The notes beneath the pieces were generated by a model. It was not told where the DNA came from and made no database searches. It worked only from the letters and a program-made list of their open reading frames with translations. The position numbers and the translations under genes were made by a program. Shown one piece after another: positions 21,861 to 34,569 of a stretch of 64,000 nt of DNA. Within the stretch, counting starts at the first letter, position 1, and each line of letters opens with the position of its first letter. The stretch comes from Ascarosepion bandense (Eukaryota; Mollusca; Cephalopoda; Sepiida; Sepiidae). Where the stretch lies: positions 810,501 through 874,500 of the forward strand of contig JBBBDQ010000227.1 of the NCBI GenBank assembly GCA_037127315.1, written 5' to 3'.

Positions 21861-22510
21861 ATTTCTTGAAAGTGATAGCTTTCAATATTCATAACTTTTG
21901 AGTAATTTATAAAAGTACAATAATTTTCAATTTTTGGAATATTTTTAAAATAAAGTTAATCTTTTCATTGGATTTATAACAAAAATAAACTTTAAAAATT
22001 TTTTAAAATTATATTTCATTTTTTAAAATTTTGCAATTACTACCCATGATTTCTATTTCAAAATTTATGTTAATTGCCGTTAAAAGCCTAAAGATTGATG
22101 AGGTATGCAATTATCTAATGACGCTTTTGTCTAGGAACAGAACTTTCCTAGTATGCAACTGTTCTAGTACCCTAGGCTGGCAACTACGTTTTATTATTTA
22201 CAGTTGAAATGAATATGTATAACCGTAAGTCTATATTAACAGTTACATCTCACGCACTTGTCAATGAAATGTCAATCGTTATCTTAATTCCTGCTCTTTT
22301 GTTGTTTTTTTATCTATAGTAATATCATTATTTTTCTCATTCTTTAACACGCAGTAACCGTATTACTGGCATTATTGATTTTAGTGAGCTGAAATAATTT
22401 CAAAATTTCAAAAATCTAGTTCATATGTCTACTTTCACCGCATTTCTTGTGTCTTGCTGGAAACATATCTATAAATCACGCCTCCAGAAAAACATTTTAA
22501 TTGAACAAGC

Positions 22511-22515
<5 letters not shown>
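21860..22515. other. unassigned AT-rich stretch
   Basis: No element recognised between the minisatellite and the next (TA)n tract (22516-22551). Confidence 0.3.
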
Positions 22516-22553
<38 letters not shown>

Positions 22554-22747
22554 AAAGATAAAGAACAAATAGTTTATCAATGTAATAAGTTTCACTTCAA
22601 TTAAACCGTCAAGTGAAACTTGTTTGATTGATAAACATTTGCTATTTTTTCTTTATCTTGTTGGATTTTGATCCTTATTTAATCTCAGCTCTCTCTCTAT
22701 CTCATACACATACATACATACATACATACATACATACATACAGACAT

Positions 22748-22813
<66 letters not shown>

Positions 22814-22958
22814 GAAAAGATAAAGAAGAAATAGTTTATCAATGTAACAAATTTCACTTCAATTAAATCTTTAAATGAAACTTGTTACATGGATAAACAA
22901 TAGCTATTTTTTCTTTATCTTGTTGGATTCTTATCCTTATTTGATGTAAAATTTCTCT

Positions 22959-23034
<76 letters not shown>

Positions 23035-23111
23035 CTACAAATTGCTTCGAAACCAAAGTATCAACCTGAAAACGCGTGTTATGTTCTTGGCCGCATCATA
23101 CATACATACAG

Positions 23112-23197
<86 letters not shown>

Positions 23198-23335
23198 CTG
23201 AAAAGATAAAGAAGAAATAGTTTATCAATGTAACAAATTTCACTTCAATTAAATCTTCAAATGAAACTTGTTACATGGATAAACATTAGTTATTTTTCCT
23301 TATCTTGTTGGATTCTTATCCTTATTTGATTTCAA

Positions 23336-23390
<55 letters not shown>

Positions 23391-23391
23391 A
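22516..23391. repeat. three units of fold-back hairpin plus microsatellites
   Basis: Hairpins at 22554-22658, 22816-22921 and 23201-23305. The arms run from 'aaagataaag' through 'tttatcaatgtaa' to a short loop and back. Each is followed by 'ttgttggattcttatcctta'-like sequence, then (CT)n and/or (CA)n and (TA)n. Unit starts are 262 and 385 bp apart; the differences come from microsatellite lengths and a partial copy of the 19798 repeat. Confidence 0.85.
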
Positions 23392-23770
23392 CACTGCAAA
23401 TTGCTTCGAAACCAAAGTATCAACCTGAAAACGCGTATTATGGTCTTCGCCGCCTCAGGAATTCATTTTCAAATTGATGTCATGCGTAACGCCGAATCCG
23501 TTCAGAAAAAATTGAACTGTCCCCTGTACTGTATAAAACACCTTCCTACAATCAATCCTTATAAAAGAACTTTGGGCGAGGTAAATGCTGCGGGAATTGA
23601 CAAGGATCATCCTTCTTTGAATAATGTGAACTGGCGCTACAAATACAAACAAAAACAAAACAAAAAAACAGAATAATAATATATTATAAATATTATAATA
23701 TAAATATTACTAACAAATGTACATATCCTTTAAAGAACCTTGTTCTTGACCCATTCAAATACGTAAATAA
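23392..23770. repeat. interspersed repeat next to (TA)n, copy 2
   Basis: Collinear with 19798-20225 from 'cactgcaaattgcttcgaa' to 'aaagaaccttgttcttgac'-like sequence. It contains a 91-codon frame (23401-23676) with no recognised domain. Confidence 0.75.
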
Positions 23771-23915
23771 TTTTATTCGATATACTACAACATGTTTAAC
23801 AAGAAGACTCACGTTACATCTCTCCATCTCTCTTACTATAGCACTTTTATAGAGACCTACTAAGCTCTGTCCGTAACATACTCGTTGATAATACAAATAT
23901 AATAGTATCACCCAC

Positions 23916-23919
<4 letters not shown>

Positions 23920-23974
<55 letters not shown>

Positions 23975-24700
23975 CTAGCAATATAACCCGGCGTTGACCG
24001 GGTGTAATGAAAGCTTTAAAACTAATCCATGGTCCTGGAGCTCAGACTCTTTGGACGTTGGCACGAATGACTAAAAAGCAATAGTTGTTTCCAGTTAAAG
24101 CTAAACCGTAGACTGAAAGAAAAATGAATGATTGTAAGTCAAATTTTAATTTGCTGGTATCGATATCAAATAAGTTTTTTCTGAATTTTGAAGGCTAAAT
24201 AAGTTCTCTGAGTAAATGGTTTCATGGCTGAAACTAAGAACTACAATTATGCCTACTTAGAGCCAAACCCGAAGCAAAAACTAAAGCAAAACGGCTGAAA
24301 AAATACAGACATACAGGCAGATAAACAGGCACACACACAAACACCTTGCCATATATATATATATATTATCGATTTTCTGCACTATTGTAAGAACTGTAAC
24401 CTTGAAACTTCTGAATAGCGCTTCTTAGGTCTTTGTCTATGAGTGTATCAAATTTGATTGAAATCGGAATTCTCCTTCTATAACACGTTTTTTTTCGATT
24501 ATCGATTTTCGATATTTATCTGGAGTACCTCGACACAAAACCTAGCTAAGAATACTCGCAGACGCTTATAGTACAACTATGTAAATTTTCAAGAAAATCT
24601 GTTCAGCCGTTTCGGTGTCTACACACACAGAGACAAAGTTCCATTATTAAATAACTTTATATATATATAGATATATATATAGATATATATATATATATAC
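23920..24700 (+). repeat. (TA)n and CCCGGCGTTG-core interspersed repeat, copy 2
   Basis: (TA)n at 23920-23970 is followed by the second copy of the 14548-15262 repeat (about 23970-24655), then a TA/TATAGA tract to 24700. The two copies have diverged by many substitutions and small indels. Confidence 0.75.
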
Positions 24701-24800
24701 AGATTTCGAATGCAGAAAATAAGACTCGATTTCGAATGCAGAAAATAAGACTCGATTTCGAATGCAGAAAATAAGATTCGATTTCGAATGCAGAAAATAT
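24701..24800. repeat. 26-bp direct repeat, four units
   Basis: Unit about 'gatttcgaatgcagaaaata' plus 'agactc'. A looser relic of the same words ('acgaatgcagaaa') lies near 25120. Confidence 0.9.
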
Positions 24801-25251
24801 AAACAACGCAATTGCGAAATTACTTCCAATTTTCCACTTGTTTGTTCGATAACGAAGACGATTTGGATATATTTCTTTGTTTTTAATAAAATAATAAGAA
24901 TCATTCTTTCCTATATGAGACAACAGAGTTAAATGTAGTGATAAATGTCTTAAAATATTAATGCAGGGAACATAAGAAATAACACTGTAAAATAACTTAA
25001 TTATTGCCGCCATTTTTTATGGTAAGATTAATTTCTTTTAGACATCATTATGATTTTATGATTATGATTTTAAAAGAAGATTTCTTTCTTAGTTAATTTT
25101 ATAGATACAGTTGTTAGATTACGAATGCAGAAAGTCTAAGAAATACGATTAAAAAATGACTTAATTATAGCGGTCATTTTGAACGGACAATTGAGCTGTT
25201 ATGTAATATTTGTCCTCCTTTAAGATAAGAAATAGTGGACAAGATGTTCAC

Positions 25252-25298
<47 letters not shown>

Positions 25299-26095
25299 GG
25301 TATGTCTATTTTAGAACTGTAAAAAATCGCACTTGAAGAAAGTTGCAAAATAATGTCAAGAGTTACCACCAGAAATTTTTTTTCTTCAAAACTTTGTATT
25401 TATTTGAGCATTTAAACTTAAAGACGAAATAAATTGGGATTTTTATCGCGATATTGGTGTTACCGGAAACATATTTCGGCTTAAATAAAACCCGAGTTTT
25501 AACAATAAGAAAAAATACAATACGCTTAATAATAGATATTTTAAGGTTAGTATTCTTTTTATCTTAAGAAATTAAATGAAAACATCAAAATTAAAAAGAA
25601 ATAAAAACACTATGATATTTAGTTTCATATACAAATAACTATTTACGTATGCCGTTTTATTTATTGGAATTTTTATAGTATTCACCTGTTGAAATTACCC
25701 CCCCCCTAAACGATTGTTTTTACTTTGTTTATTCTTTTACGCTTTTAATTATCACGAATATCTCTTGTATTTTTTTTAATAGATAAGTCTTATTTTTATG
25801 AAAAATTCGACTTTTATAATTATTCTGATTTGTTTATCTTTTTAAAATTAATATTTATTTATTAAAAGCCTGTTTACGAGCTAATCTCGGAAGTAACACT
25901 ACTTTAAATTAAGTAAACATTACTTCTAATTTAATGTACTTATTTCAAATTTTATCAAATTTATTTTTAAAATATTTGTGGAATTTCATTTCTAATAGTA
26001 CATATATTTTTTTTAGGTATTTCAGGATCGTGAATAACTAAAAGGATCAGAGATGCAAATTAGGGTCTAAGGGCACTTTCCAGCTTCGACCTGTT
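24801..26095. other. AT-rich unassigned stretch with (TA)n
   Basis: Contains (TA)n at 25255-25294 and a C-run near 25700. No gene recognised before the transposase-like pseudogene. Confidence 0.35.
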
Positions 26096-26129
26096 GATAA
26101 AAGTGCTATAAAAAAGTAAAAGGGAAAGA

Positions 26130-27957
26130 GAGGTTAAGAAAAAAATTAGTTTTATCACCAACTGCTTCAACATCAAATGTTCAGGCTAATGTTTCTTCCC
26201 CCTCCTACTCATCCTCCAGGTGAAAACCAGACGAAGAATATTTGCAGCCAAGGAGACATCCAAAAGGCCCTTATAATTTCCAAGTTATACTTTCAATTAG
26301 TTAGGGGGGAACATATCTTCTAATCTTAGAGCTAGCCTTGTCAATGCCTTGCTCTTGGATTTGAAGGCTATAGGTCTTCTTATACCAAATATTAATATGA
26401 AAGATATTATAGATGATTGCAAAGATGATAGGGCAAAGTCTAAAGTGAAAACAACTGCCCAACAAAAACATGATGAAAGTGTGGAAAACCTTATATGTAT
26501 TGCAGTTGATGGGAGAATGAATAAGGACACATTGCTGTATGAGGAAATTGTGGAGCAAAATGAACAGAAAACTATGAAAAAAGTAAGAAACCAGAACGCC
26601 ATTTAACTTTTACAAAGGAGGCACCACATGAAAGTCAATATCTGATACATATAGTTCTCCCTAATAGTGGTGCAACAGGTGTTGTTCATGCAGAGCAAGC
26701 AGTGGATGTTTTGCATAAATCCAACAGTGAGAACACTATCAAGGTTATCCTTGTTGACAACACTAATGCCAACACAGGCTGTGAAGGTGGAATGTTTGCA
26801 ATTTTAGAAAAAAAATCTTCATGCAATTGTTGCTATTTGCACCATAATGACCTACCTTTCAGAGCTCTTTTCAAAAACATAGATGGTTGCACAAAAAGCC
26901 CTACAGCATTCAGTATTCCTCTGGGGAAATTATGCTCAAATGAGTTACCACAAATATCATTTTCCACTCTTAGCAGTCCTCTGCATTCAATTTTGAAAAT
27001 TGGGGAAATACATGATCTTAGTTGTGACCAAAGACGCCTGTATGAATACACAGTGGATATTACTAGAGATAAGGTTGACTCTAGATATGCCTCCTGGAAA
27101 ATTGGTCATTTAAACCAGGCAAAGTGGTTAACTTCGGCCATCAGGCTTATGCGTTTATTGAGTCGTGGCACATACCCACAAAAGCTCGCAACAAAACTTC
27201 ACAGTTTAATAAGTTTTATTGTAAACGTGTATGCCACTTGTTGGTTTGAAATTAAAAGAAATTTTAAGTTCCACAATCAGCAAGTGCACATTTTTAATAT
27301 GATACTGAAAATCAAGAAGCAGCCTCATGAAATCCAACAGATTACTTTAAGAAACATACAAGGAAGTACATTTTGTTTACTGTCTGAAAAACCTATACTC
27401 TATAGTCAAATCTGATGAAGTTGAAGTAAGAGAAGAAGCCTTAAAAAGAATTTTAGCCATTAGGTAATTAAATATTTATTTATATATCAATGATTCAATT
27501 ATTTATTGCAATTTATAGAATAATTTTAAAGATTTTATCTAATTTCACCATAATTATTATAGTAGAGATTGGAAGTTTTTAAATGAATCAATAAATAAAT
27601 TTTTATATCCTTTCAAAAAAGGTTAAAAAGAATACCAACCATTAATTTTAATGCCACACACGGGACACAATTGATAGATTTATCATTGTGGCATTTTTGA
27701 ACCACCAATGACGGAAGGTTTTTCTGAATCTGAACTTCAGGAATTATTGTTAAATGAAACCAAACTTGACTTGCCAAATTTGCCCTCACTTTTCCAAGGC
27801 ATAGAATGGGCAGTCAAGTTAACAACAGAAGCTTTGTAAACTGTATCCGCTTTTGAAGCAAGGCAGCAACATATTACAACCAAAGTTTTGAGTCAGAAAT
27901 TGAGACCAGCAGTTTTGTATAAGGGCTCTTATATGGAGCAATTTGACTCTATATATT
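26130..27957 (+). pseudogene. transposase-like gene remnant (hAT-like features), with one intron
   Basis: Frames at 26300-26605 and 26620-27460 join through one frameshift near 26605. The protein contains VILVDNTNANTG (an acidic residue in a strand-like context), then CCYLHHNDLPFRALF (C...H), then HLNQAKWLTSAIRLM (KW/RW). That D - C/H - RW order resembles hAT transposases but is not proof. A 158-bp intron, 27464-27621 (GT...AG), restores the frame LAIR|LKRIPTINFNA. The C-terminal part MTEGFSESELQELLLN, starting at 27709, follows a one-base insertion. One in-frame stop near 27837 and the indels make it non-functional. I recall a family of unnamed invertebrate proteins with this layout; its function is unknown to me. 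Confidence 0.55.
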
Positions 27958-27959
27958 AA

Positions 27960-28403
27960 GCACTATTAAAATAGTGTTTGTTTTTCCTTATTTGTTTGTT
28001 TGTTATATTTTCACTTATAACAGAAAAAATCATTTATATTCAAATATCACTGCTTAATTCATAATGTTTTTTGAAGCAGATACTGAAAATGGGTGGGGGG
28101 CAGATTTTCAATTTGAAGATTAGCCATAATTTCTATAATTAATATCATTTTTATAAAATAAAATGACGTTCCTTGATTTAAATACTAAAATTATTGGGTT
28201 TTCTCACTAATATTCAAGCCAAATCAGGCGAAAACGAGGAATTTTCAGTATATTTTTGTCTGCGATCTTTGATGCCAAACGCTCAAAAAACGGTTGAACT
28301 ATTTGATCTAATATTTTGTATCAGTACTTAATAGGTTCATACACAAGTTTCGGTAAGTGAGATTTTTTAATATTTAAAAAAAAAAATGAAAAATCAACCT
28401 TCC

Positions 28404-28441
<38 letters not shown>

Positions 28442-28870
28442 GGCAAATGTCACGCACCATCGGCAATAATTACTGAAAATATAATTACACATGACAATTT
28501 TTATTTACTAGTTATTTAATTGCGATGCTACTGTTCAAAATGATCTTTCCGTAGTGGCTTGGGGTAGGAAATGTGTATTTATTGTGTTAAACTACACAAT
28601 TGTGGCACAAGGCCTAGTTTGGGAGGGGGAACAAAAATGAGGTTGGTCGTGCAGTACGCTATCTTATTCCTAGCTAATTTTATTCGTGACCCAAGCATAC
28701 GTTAGAATTTTTCTCTATCACCAAAAGAAGTTATTCTTCGACACTCATACCTATCATCTACCAGAATGCCACAAAACACTCCGGGGAATCTATATAAAAA
28801 CCCAATGTGTATAAAAATTTCTTTTTACAATGTTCATTTTTTCATAATTTTTTCATACAAAAATATATAT
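27960..28870. other. unassigned stretch with (TA)n
   Basis: (TA)n at 28408-28437. A short 'gtggcacaaggcc' match to the SINE family at 40223 lies near 28612. No gene recognised. Confidence 0.35.
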
Positions 28871-29304
28871 TTTAAAAATTATACAGTGAAATGACACAGG
28901 GGAGAAGGGGTATGATGTAACATCCCAAAATAAAAAAAAAGAAACAAAAAAGAACAAACAAAACATTGTGTTAGCTGGTCCCAACCCACCCACAAATAAA
29001 CAAAGAGGTCACTGTATTCTGCCTGGCAGACAAAATCAAGCCACACTCTTTCTACTGGGAATGGGGAAGAGCACAAAAAAAAATTCGGGTTGGGAATGAA
29101 ACAATTCTGATTCAGGCATGACAAAAGCGGAGGTAAAAATAAAAAGGGAGATAGGGGGTCAAGCGCTGAATCATAACAAAATCAGAGTGCCGGGAAACAG
29201 GCGAGGACATACATTCATACACCTTAACTAGGAACACAAATGAGTACTAACCTTAACCATGGGAAGGGTTCCAGAGGAATCCAACCCGATGCGACGTAGC
29301 AGGT

Positions 29305-32090
29305 TTAAAAAAGAAAATCAAGGCCAGCCCCAGTCACGCGAACCAGGCTCGCCTCAGTCACCCACCTTTCGCTGAAATCTGTCGGGTGCAATCGTTTCCA
29401 ATCAGTTCTAATCTTCATTTTGAGCTGATGCTCAAAATATCTGATCAGATCCTGATGTGAAAGACGACCACCCCGCAAGACCTCCTCCAGACGCGTCGTC
29501 CATATCACCATTCGAGCCGTGGCCAGTAGCACTAGAAACACCATTCGTTTCACTCCAGAGTACGGTGGCGACACATTGTCAACAGCGTATGCACGATCAA
29601 TGAGCAGAAGCTCCCGCGGCGCGATACGAGCAGTCAACTCGCCGACTCGATCCCATAATGGGCGAACGCGCACACAATGGTAGAAGGCGTGCGAAGACGT
29701 CTCCTTGATACCAAGGTTGCAACGCTCACAGTCCGGCAAATCCGCCGAGCCCACTATGAAACGCGAGTCATTGAGAGACAAGCCATTCCGAGCTAATCGC
29801 CAGGTCAAAGAAAACTCAGGGTTGCTGAGATACTCCGATCCTGGCGCCCAAGACCAATGAGAGCGATATTCACCCTCCGTCATGCCGAGCTTCCTCCTGA
29901 GTCGATCCTTTGCGACACCCTCCACTAGCCCTCGATAGAAGAGCTTCCTAGGCTGTGAAAGGTCACTGGACCGCGGAATGGCCATCAAGGGCTTGCGGCA
30001 TTCGAGAATGAACTTGGATTGCTCCCGAGGCTTACGGCAGCACCTCGAGATCGGGGGAGTGATAGTGAGGCTCGGGAACGCGTCCCGCACTACCCCCGAA
30101 AGCAAACCGTCGTCCATTAACGCACGTCTAAGGAATGCCAACCTCGAGGCAAACTTGTGGCTCACCAAGTGCGGCACCCCCAAACCCCCATTGCACGGAC
30201 GTTGGTAACAGACACGTTTGTCGACGTGATGCCGGCGTCCTCTCCAGAGAAAGGAGATTAGCAGACGCTCGAGCGCCTCCTCACGCGCCTGACAAAGAGG
30301 AAGTACAGACAGCCGGTAAAGGATCTTGGGAAAGAGGTATGTGGCACACACCTCCGCCAAGCCCTTTAAGGACAACCGCCTTCGTTGCCAAATCTCGACC
30401 AGCGCAACGACCTTTGCCTGTACTTCAGACCAATTCTTCTCCAACTGCAAGTCCAGACCAAACCAAACTCCGAGGAGCTTGACCGGCCCGTCCGTCCAGC
30501 TGAAGGGCCCCGGGAGGGAGATTCCCTTCCAGGCACCTAGCCGCAAGCCGGAAGACTTGTCGCGGTTAATCTTGGCCCCAGTCACCTGTTCGAACCGTAC
30601 AAGCGCCTTCTGTACCGCTCTTATGTCCCCGTGAGAAGACACAAAAACCGATACGTCATCGGCGTACGCAGAAACCCTGGCTCGAGCGCCTCCACCAGGG
30701 ACAGCAATTCCACGTAGGGCCGGCCTGCACGCCCTGTCCTTTAGCCTGCGAAGGAGGGGCTCCAACGTCAGGACGTAAAGTAAGGACGACAGTGGACAAT
30801 CCTGTCGGACCGACCTAGACAGCGCAAAGGCGCTCGACAGCTTCCCGTTCACCTGCACCACAGCCACAGAGCGATACAGGAGACTAATCCAGCGGCTGAA
30901 GTCGGTTTCGAATCCAGCAGCCTGCAGGACAGCCGCCAGGTAGCCATGGTCAACCCTATCAAATGCCTTGACTGATCTAAATTGATCAGCGCAGCTCTTT
31001 CGTCGTCTTCTACTCCCTCTACGATCGTGCGAATCAAGTGCAGGTTGCTCTGAATTGTTCGTCCCTTCACAGAGCAAGTCTGATCCGGTTCCAACAGAGA
31101 CTCGGCAACTAGCTGCAAGCGATTCGTCAGGATCTTGGCCAAAATCTTTAACTCTGTGTTTAGCAGAGTTATGGGCCTGTAATCGTCTAATTCCCGCCCA
31201 ACCTTCTTGCCTTTTCTCAACAGCGTGATCACGCCCCTGGTGATCCGACCGGGGATGGACCCCTGCCGAAACCAGTTGTTGAACACGACAGTCAAGATCG
31301 GGACAAAAAGGTGCTACAGCCTCAAGTACAATTCATAAGGCAAACCATCCAAACCTGGCGACTTGCCTCTGCCGACCTTCTTCAAAGCTGCGTAGACTTC
31401 GTCCTCCGTAATCTCTCCCTCGCAGCTAGACGCTTCAGCCGGCAAAAGCCGGGGAAAGTCAGCCAAATAGCTGCGAAACTCCTCGTCGCGGAGACCAGGC
31501 TCCTTGGTAAACCGGTGTTCGAAATGCTGCCGGAACGCCTCGCACATGTCATCAGTGGACCTCAGGAGATGCCCCTCCGGGTCGCGCACCTCTCGAATGT
31601 ACCGATCGCCAGCCCGACGAATTTCTTCCTTGCGCAGTTCTGCGCCCATGTTCACAGCTTCGGAAGACATCTTGCTCAACTTATGTCTAATTACCTGGCC
31701 CATGTAGCGCCCGCTAGTCGAGCGCTCCAGGGCCTCCCTGGCTACGGCTATCTCTAGGGGATCCCCACCAGCCTCCGCCCGGGCGAAATTAGCTCTAAGT
31801 GTCTTTGCCTTCGCAGCCTTATCTAGGTTGAGCCGTTGGCTGTATCGGGTGGCGAAAGACCTAATGCTATCCTAAAGGCTAACCCACCACTTATTCCCAA
31901 TGACTCGCCCAATTAACGCCCGCTGAACTACTCTAGTCAGCTGGTCACGAAAGTCCCGCCTGTCCAGTAAGGACTGATTGAACTTCCAATAACCAGCCAT
32001 CCTAGGCCTAAAGTCTAACACCACACGGGCACAAACGAGTTTGTGGTCCGTGTAGCCTAACCAGTGGTGTTTTGGTGGGTTGTTTCTCCA
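29305..32090 (-). pseudogene. Tx1-like LINE ORF2: endonuclease end, reverse transcriptase, C-terminal Zn motif
   Basis: Three frames. First (32090-31800) begins HHWLGYTDHKLV, with the DH of the endonuclease C-terminus, then WKFNQSLLDRRDF. Second (31703-31314 and 31295-30990) runs through GRGKSPGLDGLPYE, GVITLLRKGKK and DDYRPITLLNTELKILAKIL, all reverse-transcriptase finger motifs. Third (30990-29305) holds KAFDRVDHGYL, SAYADDVSVFV (intact YADD catalytic box), and a C-terminal CERCNLGIKETSSHAFYHC zinc motif. Frameshifts occur near 31310 and 30985; the second falls in the first catalytic block, so the enzyme cannot be made. The last frame is 590 codons, suggesting recent loss. Confidence 0.88.
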
Positions 32091-33054
32091 CCGACGACTG
32101 GCTCTTGGATTTGGCTCTCTTCTTGCCAACCGTCCTCCATTCCCCCTCCGTTGGTTCTGTGGCGCTTCTCTTTGATTCTGCTGGACCATTTTTCTCTGCT
32201 GCAGGGGTCTGTGGAGGCTGGGGCTTGGGCACCGGATTTTTGGTGGGGCCTGCCTTTGCCACATGGTCAGATGCTCCACAGACCCAGCAAAAGGGTCTTC
32301 TTCCTTCTACTATTACATAAATCGATCTTCCTCTGCAGGTGATGATGTTAGGGATCTCTCCGAATTTCTTTCGGGAGACCGTCACCTGCAGAGTGACATC
32401 CCCAGTCTGGAACCCCCGCTTTGAAAGGATCGAGGATACCTCCGCCACCTTGCCGTACTGTGTAAAGAACACTCCGATATGGTCCATGCAGATGTCCATG
32501 GGCACACCATGCAGCGTAATTTTGGTCTTGCGTGTGCCCATGTATTCCGTCTGCATGAGGAGCGTTTTAGTTTCCAAGGTCGTTCCGGCCAGCTTTTTCG
32601 CCTCTTCTGCAGTGCCAAGCAGGATGTCCCACATGGCGTGGCTGCGTCTGGCCACCATCTTCGCCTTTATTTGAAGAGCCCCAATGGCTTCCTCTACCAC
32701 ATCCCTGCTGACCCCAATGAATTTGAGGCTTTTAAGATCCTTGGTCAGCAGGGAGAGGATCCTAGGCTCAATGTTCTTCAAGCTCTCGGGAACTGAAAGG
32801 AGCTCCGTTCCCGAAATGAACTCTGCGTACTTGTCCTTTACTGATTCGTAATACGCAGAGTCCTTAACCGCTTTCTTTACGGTCCCTCCTTTCCACGCCG
32901 TGCCGGAGGGAACCGGTGATGCTGGAATCGGCTGCCCATCCTCCTTCGAAGCCGAGGTGGAGGGAACTGGAGATGCTGGTCGGTCACTGGTAATCCTGCG
33001 GTCACTGGTAATCCTTTGGAGGGAGGTGTCGCAGCGGATGGCGGCAGGTGCCAA
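32070..33054 (-). pseudogene. Tx1-like LINE ORF1 (nucleic-acid-binding protein)
   Basis: Starts MAPAAIRCDT, with an alternative upstream start in another frame near 33122. It contains a Pro/Ser-rich N-terminus with a tandemly repeated ITSDR word. A conserved middle (SHAMWDILLGTAEEAK) matches the second ORF1 at 54208-54860. A single zinc-knuckle-like motif CWVCGASDHVAKAG has the last Cys of C-x2-C-x4-H-x4-C replaced by Gly. ORF1 proteins of this type coat element RNA. After VEKQPTK the frame runs out of ORF1 into sequence encoding the end of the endonuclease in another frame, marking a deletion junction. Confidence 0.8.
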
Positions 33055-33347
33055 TCCCCCTCCTTCCCTCCCACCGACGCCGTGGTGGGAGGAACGACCG
33101 AGTCAGGCCCGTCCGTGGCCATGCCTCCTAAGAGGCTAAGGAACGTTGCCTGCCTACAGCTAATTGAACCGGTGTTTCAATCCGTACCAGAACCCGATAA
33201 CTGAAACACTCGGCCCGAGCAATGAACTCAGGTGGTTCAGTTATCCTAGAAAGGACAACAAAAGAATATCTACTCCTAACTGACAAGTCAGTGAGTAAGC
33301 GAAGGAACAGATACTACACTTTGATCCTAACCAAAGACCACAAAACG

Positions 33348-34273
33348 CCGATTGTGGTGGAAAGTGATCCTGGTGGAAATGGGTGGTAAATTTCAATGCT
33401 TCTAAAAAAAAAAAAAAAAAAAAGCTGTTATCAACTAACTACCATAGACAATCGCATCTACCTCCCATTAGCATGGAACAGGCTAGCCTCCCAGAGAGTA
33501 AAATACTACGCCTCCTTGGCCTTACACTTTCGGCGGACCTCAAATGGAATGACTATATTGAATCCATTGCCAAATCTGCTGCTATGAAAGTCGGCTCCCT
33601 GTGCAGGGTCCGGAAGTTTTTCTCACCTGAATCTATTCTGCACATATACAAATCTACCATCCGCCCGTGTATTGAATATTGCTGCCATATCTGGTCGGGC
33701 GCCCCTGCTGCTCTCCTTGGGCTTCTTGACAAAATACAAAGGAGGATCTGTAACGTGGTTGATACTGACTTGGCAGTCCGGCTGCAGCCGCTCTCTCACC
33801 GGCGTGATGTGGCTTCCCTGTGCCTCTTCTACAAGTACTTTCATGGCTTCTGCTCCGATGAGCTTAGATCACTGGTGCCGTCTAAGCACGAATTTGCACG
33901 AGATACTAGATTAGCAACTAGGTCCCACCCTTTTACAGTTACAGATCTAAAAGTAAATTCTACTCCAACAGCTTCTTTTCTCGCGCTTCTCGCCCGTGGA
34001 ACTCCCTTCCACAACTCTGCTTTCCCGACAGTTACAATCTCCAGGTGTTTAAATGTAGGGTCAATAAACACCTCCTATCACACTAACTCCCAATTATTCT
34101 CACAACACTCTCATCTACCCAACCCTCATTCTCGGTATCCTTACCCGCCTATCACCCACCCTCTGACATTTCCTATATTTAATCATCCTTTCTCCACTCT
34201 ACGTAGCCCCCTTCGCAGTAGTGGCAGTGACATGCCTTGCTCGGGGTGAAACGCTTATAAAAAAAAAAAAAAT
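33348..34273 (+). pseudogene. CR1/jockey-like LINE 3' half with long open frame
   Basis: The frame 33383-34249 carries the post-RT region: LGLTLSADLKWNDYIESIAK, IYKSTIRPCIEYCCHIWSG, LLDKIQRRICN, PLSHRRDVASLCLFYKYFHG, then SFLALLARGTPFHNSAF. It ends with a 3' UTR finishing 'gctcggggtgaaacgctta' and a poly-A run. An A-run expansion after NASK (33402-33422) distinguishes it from the copy at 63690. The catalytic RT core is absent (5' truncation). This is the best-preserved copy of the family here. Confidence 0.88.
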
Positions 34274-34492
34274 TCTAATTCTATTCCCGCATGATTCATT
34301 AATACGATAGAAAGTCTCGTGTATTATTACCCTGCATTCATATTTAATTCTTTATGTTACTGAATATTTCTTGGTCACGTCCGATAAACAACAAATTTCA
34401 AATGGCTCCACATAAAAAAAAAATATCAGCCATCTTACTTCGTCAAAATTGTTTCTGCAAAATATGAATTTATATATTAATATTTTTACTCT

Positions 34493-34530
<38 letters not shown>

Positions 34531-34569
34531 TATATATGAAATAAAGGCTTTATACACACAGGCACTCCT

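Larger units (their letters stand above)
28870..33345 (-). mobile_element. Tx1-like LINE, nearly complete but internally deleted
   Basis: Reverse-strand element of about 4.5 kb. It has a 5' region 33345-33055, ORF1 33054-32070, an ORF2 remnant 32070-29305, and a 3' UTR to about 28870 rich in T-runs. Base composition is clearly higher in G+C than the flanks. Its left end, in plus coordinates, abuts AT-rich unassigned DNA. At 33348 a CR1/jockey-like LINE begins. Internal deletion of most of the endonuclease and several frameshifts make it dead. Confidence 0.85.

Noticed and set aside
29978..30634. Forward frames over the Tx1-like LINE
   Set aside because: They are antisense to the reverse transcriptase frame, whose motifs (KAFDRVDH, YADD) identify the real coding strand.
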